Source of the DNA: Moringa oleifera
Taxonomy: Eukaryota; Streptophyta; Magnoliopsida; Brassicales; Moringaceae
Length of the DNA: 64,000 nucleotides
Assembly: GCA_021397835.1 (NCBI GenBank)
Contig: JAJFZO010000094.1
Span: 722,501 to 786,500 of the forward strand
Reading direction: 5' to 3'
Below, piece after piece: positions 23,491 through 33,159 of this stretch; within the stretch, counting starts at the first letter, position 1; the number at the start of each line of letters is the position of its first letter. The position numbers and the translations under genes were made by a program. The notes under the pieces were generated by a model. It saw nothing but the letters and a program-made list of their open reading frames with translations. It had not been told where the DNA came from and did no database searches.

Positions 23491-23695
23491 ACCCTTGAAT
23501 CTGAGTACCAAGGCGTAGGCATGGTGAGTCTTGCTCCATGCCCAGACTTACAAGTGTGGAGGACCATGCTAGCAAGGCAAATACGCATGAGTTAGATATG
23601 AAAATGAATGCGTGAGACTTGGTGAGAAATCGAGTTTCATACTTATAGTGATGAGATTCGCTGGTGAATTAGGAACGTTGTGGAGCAAGGGCCAA
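23491..23695 (+). other. Filler DNA between 18S and 26S fragments
   Basis: About 205 bp that I cannot align with 18S, ITS, 5.8S, 26S or the spacers here. It begins AAACCCTTGAATCTGAGTAC and contains GCATGGTGAGTCTTGCTCC. It links the 18S 5' fragment to a 26S fragment in place of ~1.45 kb of 18S, ITS1, 5.8S, ITS2 and ~1.15 kb of 26S. Its source is unknown; it shows no tRNA fold or coding frame that I can support. Confidence 0.7.
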
Positions 23696-24481
23696 GAACC
23701 CATAAAGGGTGTTGGTCGATTTAGATAGCAGGACGATGGTCATAGAAGTCAAAATCCGCTAAGGAGTATGTAACAACTCACTTGCCGAATCAACTAGCCC
23801 TGAAAATGGATGGTGCTGAAGCGCGTGACCTATACCTGACCGTTGGGGCAAAGGCCAAGCCCTAATGAGTAGGAGGGCACGGTGGTCGCCACAAAACCAG
23901 AGGCGCGAGCCCGACGGAGTGGCCATCGGTGCAGATCTTGGTGGTAGTAGCAAATATTCAAATGAGAACTTTGAAGGCCGAAGAGGGGAAAGGTTCCATG
24001 TGAAGGCACTTACACATGGGTTAGTCGATCCTAAGAGACGAAGGAAGCCGGTTGGATAGCGCCTCTGTGCGAGCTTCGAAAGAAGATCCAGTTAAAATTT
24101 TAAAACTGGGACATGGCGGCTGACGGTAATGTTAGGGGGTCTGAAGACGTCGACAAGGTCCCCGAAAAGAGTTATCTTTTCTATTTAACAACCTGCCCAC
24201 CCTGGAAACGGCTCAGTTGGAGGTAGGGTCTAGCAGGTGGAAAAGCACCGCATCACGTGGTGTCCGGTGTGCCCCCGATGACCCTTGAAAATCTAGAGGA
24301 CAGAGTGCCCCCCACGCCCAGTCATACTCATAACCACATCAGGTCTCCAAGGTGAACAACCTCTTATTGATGGAACAATGTAGGCAAGAGAAGTCGAAAA
24401 AATAAATCCGTAACCTTGAGAAAAGGATTGGCTCTGAGGGCTGGGCACGGGGAGTCCCGAACCCATCGGCTGTCGATGGAC
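23696..24481 (+). pseudogene. 26S rRNA internal fragment, end of the rDNA
   Basis: The match to 26S starts at AAGAACCCATAAAGGGTGTTGG, corresponding to ~13209 in unit 1, and is collinear up to GGCTGTCGATGGAC at 24481, corresponding to ~14099. It then stops, and AT-rich unique DNA follows. It lacks the 88-bp duplication found in unit 1. Confidence 0.93.
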
Positions 24482-24800
24482 ATCCCCAGCACACCTAATA
24501 ATTAGATGTAATTTTTTGTATGAATATTGCATTGATGAGAATAAGATATATTATATTGTTTTATGAATTTTATTTAATTTTTTTATTTTTTTATTTAGTT
24601 ATAATTTAAAATTAATTTTTAAAAAATTATTATATTAATGATAGATCTATTAATCGCTAATCAGTATTTAATTTAATCATAAATGTATGTTGATCATTAA
24701 TTTAACAACAGATTCATGTTGATCATTAGTTTAGCAATAGATTCATGTGTCGCAAAATCCTTCAAAAGGGGGAAGATATTGGGATAAGGTTAAATACGTA
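24482..24800. other. AT-rich junction region after the rDNA
   Basis: No gene seen. The sequence changes from GC-rich rDNA to strongly AT-rich DNA at 24482. It contains a 29-bp tandem duplication at 24688-24745. Confidence 0.7.
24688..24745. repeat. 29-bp direct tandem duplication
   Basis: TGTTGATCATTAATTTAACA plus nine further bases at 24688-24716 is followed directly by a second copy (24717-24745) with three or so differences. Confidence 0.85.
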
Positions 24801-24817
24801 CTAAGGCTCAACCTATT

Positions 24818-25680
24818 ATGGGGATCCCTTTGGCCCATCAACCTTGGGTCTTAAACCTGAAGGTCTACTACCCGACCCCAATGCCACCTCAATCAAGGTA
24901 TGGCTCCAGTAAGGAATTACGTGAGCTATTAGGAAGCCATGATGGGCCATGGCACAAGGAAAAAGAGATCACGGAGATCAAGGAAGAAAGAGGAAGCTGG
25001 AGAAGGGAAGATGAATATAAAAAGAAGTTAACCCCATCAAAAGGGGCTGAAGAAACTTGAGAAAGAAAAGTAGGAAAGAACCGAAAGGCTGTTGGTCTAG
25101 GATAACAACATAAAGATTCAGAGTTCTTCAATGATATCATGGCCAAGGAAACGACGAACTTGTTTCCACTCCTAAAGAAGAACCTTATAGGGGAAATCCG
25201 ACGTGAGAGGCCCGAATGGGACTCGGGATTCTTGGGAGTGCCCCTAGTAGCTCTTGACATCAAGCTCGGTCTTAAGATTGGTGCACCAAAAGGGTGGAGC
25301 AATCACTGGTCCAAGTGTTGTTGAAATTCCACAGCCCATTTCTACTGCCCGTGTTGTTAAAATTCTAGCCCCCAAATTTACTCCTAGTATTATTGAAATT
25401 CCAGTGCCAATGCCTGATCTTGATGTCGTGAAAACTTTGGCAACATAATTTAATCTTGATGTTGTTGAAATTCTAGTACTAGTGGTCGAGATGTCTGTTG
25501 TTAACATCGAGGCCCTGAGACCACAACCTACTTTCTCTGCTTATAAGACTTTCACTCCCAACCTAAACATTATAGTCAATCTGGTAGTGACTAATCCTTC
25601 TATTGCTGATCCTGCTTTAACTGGTGTTGCTCCCTCAGCTTCATTAGATTTCTTTTTCTTTTTTCTCTTTTTTTTTTAAG
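24818..25680 (+). pseudogene. Decayed coding-like stretch with a 12-residue repeat
   Basis: Several + strand frames here read as hydrophilic, protein-like sequence: a Glu/Lys-rich part (24930-25060) and a Val/Ile/Pro-rich part (25254-25679) that ends in a T-rich tail. The second part holds a 12-residue repeat and an in-frame stop at 25446. I do not recognise the family. The Pro/Ala/Ser-rich end followed by a low-complexity tail resembles gag-like regions of plant retrotransposons, but no zinc knuckle, protease or LTR is visible. It is best treated as an old, broken coding remnant of unknown origin. Confidence 0.35.
25317..25532 (+). repeat. 36-bp tandem repeat encoding a 12-residue unit, x6
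   Basis: In the + frame starting at 25254 the peptide starts VVEIP, VVKIL, IIEIP, VVKTL, VVEIL and VVNIE recur every 12 residues (36 bp) at 25317, 25353, 25389, 25425, 25461 and 25497. The pattern is kept at protein level more than at base level and continues through an in-frame stop in the fourth unit. Confidence 0.75.
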
Positions 25681-26800
25681 ATTGTACTCTTGTGGCCCTT
25701 CAGGCCATGTGAATGAGAGGCATGATGCCAAAACACCATAGTATTTGGTGAAACACTTTCTTCACCCATTAGCCTTGAATACAGACCTCCACCATCGTCT
25801 CAACACCCTGTTTTGAGTTCACCATTTGATCCTGACCCGTGTCATTCTTTTATGGCCTGTCATTCTCAATCCTGATCCAAGTTATTCTTTCATGTCATCT
25901 TGCAGTCGATTGATTGGCATCCTTGCTCCCAACCTAACCTGATGGCTTTTCACTTTGGCAATTGGTGAAGGGTGTTGACCTTGATCTCCATCTTTATGTT
26001 GCTCGATCCCGACCTAGAGCTTCATGCCTAGACTTTGGTGTTGCTACCTTAACAAGGATCTGGGTCCTATCTCTCTACGCACCTTTTAGCGCTTTCCTTT
26101 GGTACGTTCTATCATCTTTTGGGGGGGGGGGGGGGGGAGGGGGAATTAGATGTCTACAAAGGCAAGAGTCAAGAGAAAGGGGAGTAGATTTTCAGGAAGC
26201 ACATTCAATTTTTTCTCACCCAAGAAACCTTCGACCCCCATCCCAAAATGGAGACTTTTTTTTATGCTATTGTTGCTTAAAAACCCCAAGAGGATTCTCA
26301 TTTTGTTTTCGCTTACTAAGAACAAAGGGGCTCATTCAATTTTCTCCCCTTAAGAGAGAACTCTCTCCATAGCAGCCATCTCTTCCTCCCTTTCTCCTTT
26401 ATCTCTTTACAGTTTCTTTAAGCTTTGAAATTCAGATTGTCTACTCCTACGTTTAGTGAGATTCTTGGTTTATTGAACTATTTAAGACCGTCAATTAGAG
26501 GATTCATACAAGCTTGGTGGAGCATTCTTAGATCAATCAGTAATAAGGTTGGCCCCAGTAATTCTTTAGTCATGTTTCAATTATTTAATCTATTGAATAC
26601 TACCTCTTTAATTGGAAAGCATCAAGGATACTCTGAAAGCTTTCATCTCATGGGCATTCTTATTTCTTTTCTATCCAAGAATGTGTTTCTTGTTTCATGT
26701 TTGGTTCCTTTGGCTTGCTTTGTCCTTTTTCTTTTGCTTACCTACATTCTCTGCTACGTTGTATTCTACAAATCATAAATAACCTAATCAGAATAGCAGA
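25681..26800. other. Unassigned region with a G17 run
   Basis: No gene that I can support. A 117-codon open frame at 26425-26778 encodes a hydrophobic C-terminal half but shows no known family. A run of 17 G followed by A and five G lies at 26121-26143, and pyrimidine-rich stretches occur around 26340-26420. Confidence 0.5.
26121..26143 (+). repeat. Poly-G tract (G17 A G5)
   Basis: A homopolymer of 17 G at 26121-26137, then A and five G. Such runs are rare in plant DNA, are error-prone in assembly and can form four-stranded structures. Confidence 0.9.
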
Positions 26801-28100
26801 AAGATCCAGTTGAAAGGTACTTGATTGATTGGATATTAAGGGTTGACGGTGAAGCCTTTGTTGAAATGGTCTTTTTCAATGAGATGATTTTTAGTTTTTT
26901 AACTGTATTTATATCCTTGAAAGGTAGACTTCATTTGGCCGGTTTAAATTTTACAAACATGGGGGGAAAATCTATCAAAGTGAATAAAGAATTGACAGGC
27001 TCCTTTGTCAAAATGCCTTGATGGCAAAGAAAAAAGGCCAAAAAAAAAAAAACTGCATGATTCAGTCAATTCACGAAAGTGGCCTTACTTTCTGATTCTA
27101 GGGAAGGAAAAGCAGAAATACTAGATGGCAAGATTTGTTTCCATACACATGCATCCATTAAGTGGCATCGGAAACGTGACTGATTGCATTACTACCTTCT
27201 AAGTTGTTAGCTTTAAAATTTCTGCTGCTAAAGAGAAACATGATAGAAGAATTAAAGAAACTCCACTAGAATTTTAAGTTTACGAGTCACATTTTCCCAT
27301 TGAAATGCATACCCATAGATCTAAGTTGTTTTCGGAGTATATATATATATTGGCTTTTTGGTTTCTTCATTCAGGAATTTGAACTGGTAATTGAGCATTA
27401 AAGTTGCCTTTGGCCAAATTAGTGCTAGTTTTTATTCGATTTATGTCATTAATATTGTTTGATTTTTTTTCACATGTTATTAAGCCATTTTCGTACATGT
27501 TTTACAAATTTTTTAAGGATTAAATGAACCACAGTAGTGTGACCTATATTTTTTAAAAATAAAATATGTTTGGTTTTAGAAAGTAAGGGTTTAAGCAATG
27601 GTGAGACCCAAGCTTCTTTAAAATTATATTTCCTTACATTTGAGGATGAAAAGTTCGGCATGCCAAAACTAATTTAATCTCTAAAAATGTCTTCAATAAT
27701 GCATGGGATGGAACAATGATAGTAAGTTCCCCCATCTGCCCAAAATACCTTTACATGGTATTTGCATTTTCTCTTTGGTTTGAAGACCAAAACCTAACGA
27801 TGTCAAAGCTCTTTCGTTCTTTGATAGATATTTTTAATAGTGTGTAAAAAGGAATAATTATGAAGTCTCGTGCTCTCTAAAGTATCTTGCATACCTACAT
27901 ATATCAATTGCAAAAAAAAAAAAAAAAACTCCAATTGATTTCAAACACTGGGAATATTTCATTAAATAGGCATCTTTTGGGTATTGTAAGGGTGTTAATT
28001 CTTCCTTATACATAAATGACTTTCGGACTCATTTTTTTGAAAAATAAGGCTAGTTTACCTTTCCTTGTTTATTTTTTTTCTTTTAAAATTTTCAAAAATA
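26801..28100. other. AT-rich intergenic DNA, nothing recognised
   Basis: No gene or element recognised. It contains poly-A runs (27039-27051, 27912-27928) and a short TA repeat at ~27340. Confidence 0.6.
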
Positions 28101-28116
28101 AAAAATTAACAACCAA

Positions 28117-28860
28117 TCACACTATATAAAAGATTGGTGAAGACTTTAATTTTATTTTTAAAATGTTCAAATAGAAGAGTTTTCTCCTCCATTTCACATC
28201 AAGAATTTTTTGATCTGAAATTTTAGTTATGAGAGAACTATATATCAAATTTTCATTAAAAAAAACTAAAATAAATATACATAAATGACGACAAACGATA
28301 GAGTTCATCACACATTGAAATATGGAAAGAGCATTGCAAAAGGCCAAAAGGCACACTAAGTATTCATAATGGCCATTATGTGTGCGAAAAAAATATCTTT
28401 GGTATGTCAAGATTGCTTACTCGTATTTGGTGATACCCTACTCTGAGATCAAGTTTGCTAAAGAAAAGCAACACCACATAGCTCATCTAACATGTTATCT
28501 ATCGTGGGGATTGGAAAGCGATACTTGATAGAGGTGGCATTAAGTGCTCGTTAGTTTGTGTAAAAGCACCACATCCCATCTTTTTCTTCACGAGTAGCAT
28601 AGGTGAGGGACTAGTGTTAAGTCGAATTAGTCCTGCATTCCACATATTTTGAACTTGATGCTCTATTTTCATCTTTTGAAAGGAAGACAATTAATAAGGT
28701 TTCATGTTTATAGCTTTAGTTCCTTCCTCCAAAGGAATGATATGGTCAACTTCACATATTCGTGGCAGATTAGTGGGCTCCTCAAAGACATCTGTCATGA
28801 CAATGCCCAAAAGGAACTCAAAGTGAAAAAAAAAAATTATTTTTAGTTTTGGATTTGGAG
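28117..28860 (-). pseudogene. Ty3/gypsy retrotransposon reverse transcriptase relic
   Basis: On the minus strand three neighbouring open stretches line up with the start and centre of a plant Ty3/gypsy reverse transcriptase. The first (28850-28695) holds LPRICEVDHIIPLEEG, the protease-RT linker where intact elements have an xxLPPxRxxxHxIxLxxG pattern. The next (28690-28499) holds IEHQVQNMWNAGLIRLNTSP and VLLVKKK-like LLVKKK. The third (28410-28240) holds FRTHNGHYEYLV and FNENLIYSS, where the catalytic FxDDxLIYS motif is expected. The catalytic Asp pair is lost (NEN), stops and frame changes separate the parts, and RNase H, integrase and LTRs are not seen. Confidence 0.82.
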
Positions 28861-28919
28861 ATCGATGAATTTTGAAATTTATTTTACTTAACTTTTCGAT
28901 AAAGATCAAAGAAAACAAA

Positions 28920-30090
28920 AATCATCACCAATCTTTTTTATGGTGTGATTCGCCATCAAAATTACTTTTATTTTTTTTTCAAATCCTTTTTATAAAATAA
29001 CCAAAGGAAAGTAAAATGAAAAATTTAAAGGTGATGGTATAACTTTAGCAAGAATTTTGGTTTCAAGAGTCGGTTACATATTAGAAAGAATTAGCAGCCC
29101 CACAAACGGCCTCAAATTAGCACTGATTAAACAAAAACATATTCGATCAGGTGTCATGAAAGAAGCTCAAAATTGATTCTCGTTCAAAGCAATACATTAA
29201 CAATTATAAAGAATACTTTTTGATAAAAACATGAATGATGAAAATTTTTTATTATGACTATTGTCATGTCTTCATTTTTAAAATAGTTTTATTTAAGATC
29301 GAAAGCATCAATTATTACCTGATCTTCGAATCTTAATGAAATGCAGTGAAAGATTCTTACTTTCTTGAAGTAATTAAAGAATGATCAATATGATGCATCT
29401 GGGCAGAAAATGAGAATATGGAAACTTCCATCCTCAATTCCCAAGATAAAATGATTTTACTCAGAAATCTGCGAAAGAACTACTATCGACCTACCTCATT
29501 AATCTAAAATTCATTTATACAGAAATCATGGGTGTGTGATGTGATAATAACATTGGACATAAGCAAAAAGAAACCCATAAACAACCAAGAAAGTATCAAG
29601 ACAGCAAAAAAGTTAAGACTTTAATCAATCGAGCGATTTTTATTAGACTCCTAAAGAATTAAAAGATTTGAAACAAGAATTTGTATAAGAATTGAAATGA
29701 GACCTGAGGATGAGATTTTATACCTGTTCTCCCTATTAGATAGATCTTAATCCCTGTTATTCCTCCATCAATAATAGAGTTAAAGTTGGGAAAGCTCTCA
29801 AGCGCTCAAGACCCACTCACTTAAAATCATATGAAGTATTCTTACCTTATTTTTTTATATGCAAGCGAAGATCTTTCTCCTTTCTTTTTTCTCTCCTCCC
29901 TCCTTTGATCACCTCTGCTTATAGGATCTTAGAGGGTGCAACTCTTGGTATCCAAGTAATGTAAGATCAATATAGTATAAACTTTACGTTTAATTAACAT
30001 GGGATTTCATTTCAATATAAAACCTGCTATAGAGAGGGATTTGCCCAAGTAATTTGGCATGGTTGTACTATAAATCTCGACTTACTCTCA
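28920..30090. other. AT-rich intergenic DNA, nothing recognised
   Basis: No coding frame of note. The part at 29700-29810 (GACCTGAGGATGAGATTTTA onward) loosely resembles 30608-30710 in order and wording, suggesting an old duplication or a repeat family. Confidence 0.5.
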
Positions 30091-30099
30091 ACATGAAAG

Positions 30100-30600
30100 T
30101 TGTAGCCTTCTTTCTTACCTTTTCAACTCCACCAAAATCACCTCATTTTTTGAATCACGAATGAGGAAGTTATGCTCAAAGTAGTAAAGAAGGATAACTG
30201 CTTACCCGTTCTATCATGTGATGTCTACCTTGATTTTTGACCTGATGTTGTGCTAATCTTTGAAGACGTAAAACTTCATCATTATAGATCTATATTTCAT
30301 CCTTTAAGCACCTTTTAAATTGCTTCATTTAGTGTTTAGACAAGTAAATTATGCTCAAAGTACTACAACTACATTGCTAGTCACTCTGTTTCAGTATCAT
30401 GCAAATCAACCTTGATTTTTGATCCAATTCAGGCTGAATCATCAAATGCATAAAGCTTCAAAGTTGTAGAGCTATCACTTAGCTTTCCATAGCATCTTAA
30501 TCACTTCAATTGGATCCAAAATATTATGCTCAATATACCTAGTTATATTGAAAAAGACTAAGGCCAACCCATCGAGCAAGCAGTACGCCAAAAGGAAGGT
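30100..30600. repeat. Two diverged ~178 bp repeats
   Basis: ATTATGCTCAAAGTACTAC and CAACCTTGATTTTTGATCC at ~30347-30425 match GTTATGCTCAAAGTAGTAA and CTACCTTGATTTTTGACCTG at ~30171-30245 in the same order about 178 bp earlier. A third ATTATGCTCAATATAC lies at ~30522. The copies are strongly diverged. Similar motifs are common in spacer parts of plant LTR elements, but I cannot assign a family. Confidence 0.5.
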
Positions 30601-30609
30601 AAAAGCCAT

Positions 30610-31000
30610 GAATGATCCTAAGGATGGGATTGTATAGATGCACTACCTATGCCACTTTTTAGTCCTCCATAACTCTAAAAGCAAGATTGGTTTCTCCCAA
30701 ACTAGAACCTCTCTATTGATAGAAGCCTGAACCACCTAAGCCTCATGTAGGAATGGGTGTACAAGTCTAGTTTGCCTAAGGACCAAAAAAAGTATGAGTC
30801 AAAAAGCAATGATCTATTTTTAGATAACACCATAATGAGTTTCAGCTATGTAAGTTCTTCTTCTTGATCTAGTTTACTTCTCCAATCTTTGAAATGTTAC
30901 ATCGGGTCTTAAATTTTTTAATCTAACTAACCCTCCTTATCATCATGTTTCATGGTTTATCTAATGTATGTCCATTCTCACTAATAAGTACAATCACACC
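30610..31000. other. Intergenic DNA, nothing recognised
   Basis: No gene recognised. It includes the GATCCTAAGGATGGGATTG stretch that loosely resembles 29700-29810. Confidence 0.45.
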
Positions 31001-31019
31001 AAGGTCGTACTTTATTACT

Positions 31020-31640
31020 ATGTGACAGAGATTGAAGCTTCTAATAAGTTAATTAAAGATGTTGTTAATAAGGTGTAAGTCAATGCTACTGAAATAAAAC
31101 GACTGAAAAATATTTTAGTAGAGATCAAAGCAGATCTTGATAGCACGAAACTCGAGCTATCACAAAGTCATGCTAACATTGATGCTAGATCAACACCATG
31201 TCAAGAATGAGTTGACACTAAGAATTTGGAGAAAGTTAGAAAAGTTTAAGAGTAATCTTAATCAAGGGTTATCAATGAGTTCAACTATCAAATGAATACA
31301 AGTCAAAGATTAGGAAGTAGACATCCCACTTGTATCAGCTCATCCAAAGAAGACTCGTGGAAGAAATTAAAGGCAAGCTTCCCATGCTTTATTTGGATTG
31401 GGTGCAAGTGGCGCCTCTAACAAAGTTTTCATCAATAAATTTTGAAGAATTTAAGGTGTTACTAGTTGACAACAATTAATAGCTAGCTCCTAAACTTACA
31501 AAAGAGACATCACACTAACTAATTCTTGCGACTGTACTACTTTAACTCCCAAGCTTGAAGTGCCCACTACTACTTTAGATGTTCTAACTCTAGCCGTTCA
31601 AGACACTGCCTCAAATGTTGTTTAACCTGTTGTATTGCTT
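31020..31640 (+). pseudogene. Decayed coding-like stretch (coiled-coil and Thr/Val-rich parts)
   Basis: In + frames, 31070-31200 reads ATEIKRLKNILVEIKADLD and continues with a charged helical pattern typical of a coiled coil. A second part near 31540-31620 reads LEVPTTTLDVLTLAVQ. Stops and frame shifts interrupt both. The order (coiled coil then a Pro/Thr/Val-rich tail) resembles 24818-25680 and gag-like plant retroelement ORFs, but similarity is weak. Function unknown. Confidence 0.3.
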
Positions 31641-31649
31641 TTCCTTTTG

Positions 31650-32380
31650 TTCTTCAAATCTGTTTGCACAAACTCTCCTTTTTTTATGAAATGTTCGTTC
31701 TTGTTCTTCTACAATCTTTGCTCTAGTATGATCCCGGACTAGCTTATTCATCTAAATAACCTTTAATAATGACAAAAACTGACTAAACGCTATAAGTCTT
31801 AACACTTAACAATAATTCGCTACTGAAGTAAAATATCCCAATGATGTTACTGAATTGTAAAATTCTCAATAAAGTGTTAACTTGTTGAAGCCAATAAAAT
31901 TATTAAGTGTTAGTGAAGCTTAGCCCAAATGAACTAAAACATGATGAAAACTTGATGACTAAACTCCTTATGAATATTAATAAAGATGAACATAACTCTT
32001 GATGCATATAAATTCCGATGAACTTAACTCCTAATGAAAGTAAATTTTGAAGAGTCATAATCTTTAATGAATCAAAATCTTGATGAATCAAAATCCTGAT
32101 CTACAGTGGTAGTAAGCCTTCTGTACTTAGCTTGATTCCCTCGAGTAAAGTATTAAGTGTCTAGCTGCCCCTCTTGATTCATACTTTGAGTATTAGAGTT
32201 TGAATAAAGACTTCAAGATAACTAATTTGCTCTTGAATCATCAATCATTGCCTTTTCTTGCATTCTCCTGTAGCAAGAAATTCTTTTTAAAGTGAAGATT
32301 TCATGATTCAAGATGTGATTCTCAACTATCTTGCAATCATAGAAATGACTGCACATTGTACGTTTCCTAACACCGGATAA
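31650..32380. other. AT-rich intergenic DNA, nothing recognised
   Basis: No gene recognised. Stretches such as TCTTGATGAATCAAAATCCTGATC near 32070-32100 and similar AACTCCTAATGAA wording at 31960-32035 suggest small degenerate repeats. Confidence 0.45.
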
Positions 32381-32389
32381 TAAAATCTT

Positions 32390-32960
32390 TATTTCTATGG
32401 TGTGCTTCTCACTAGTCTTAGATTCCTATGAAAATAGTTTTCGAAACTTTGATCTTTAATGTGATTTACATTTGTCTTAGATGCTTATGATAATAACTTT
32501 TAGAATTTCATCCTTAACGTGATCTGTACTTGACGTGTACTTTTAAATTTTAGAATTTTCATCCTTAACGCGATTCACATTTGTCTTGGATTCCTATGAT
32601 AATAATTTTTGGACTTGCGATCTCTTGTGATGATAGCTTTTCTAAATTTTCATCCTTGATTTATTCATATTCGTCTTATATTCTTGTGATATAGTTTTTG
32701 GATCTTCAATTTCCTATGATGAGAATTTCTTGACCTTTTATTCTCAATGCGATTCACATTCATCTTGATTCTTATGAAAACAGTTTTCGAATTTTAGTTT
32801 TCTACAACGATAATTTTTGGACCTTCTATCCTCGACATGATTCATATTCATACATGATTTTCAAAAAAGAGATTTCAGATTTTTCATCCTTGACACAATT
32901 CACCTTTTTCTCAAATTCTCATGATAATGATGTTCAAAATTTTTGTACTTTGTGAATACA
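32390..32960. repeat. Degenerate minisatellite, period ~60-75 bp
   Basis: The phrases CATCCTTAACGTGATTCACA and TTGGATTCCTATGATAATAA recur with many variants about every 60-75 bp across this stretch (for example near 32465, 32510, 32560, 32590, 32650, 32745, 32830 and 32890). Copies are too diverged to give an exact unit or number; I estimate 7-9. Confidence 0.65.
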
Positions 32961-33159
32961 ATTTTCCTAAATTTCAAAAATCACTCTTAAGAGTTTTCAT
33001 TCATAAAATCTTCATAGCCAAAAGGTAATGGGTAAATCTACTCATTACTATCTTTACAAGCAATTACAAACATCCCTCTTTCAAATGATTACCATTGATC
33101 GCAATGACTAGCTAAATCACTGCATGGAATCCCCTAAGTGAATAACCCAATAACATGAA

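Noticed and set aside
26425..26778. 117-codon + strand open frame as a gene
   Set aside because: Hydrophobic, no recognised motif, no splice or promoter context and AT-rich surroundings; could be chance.
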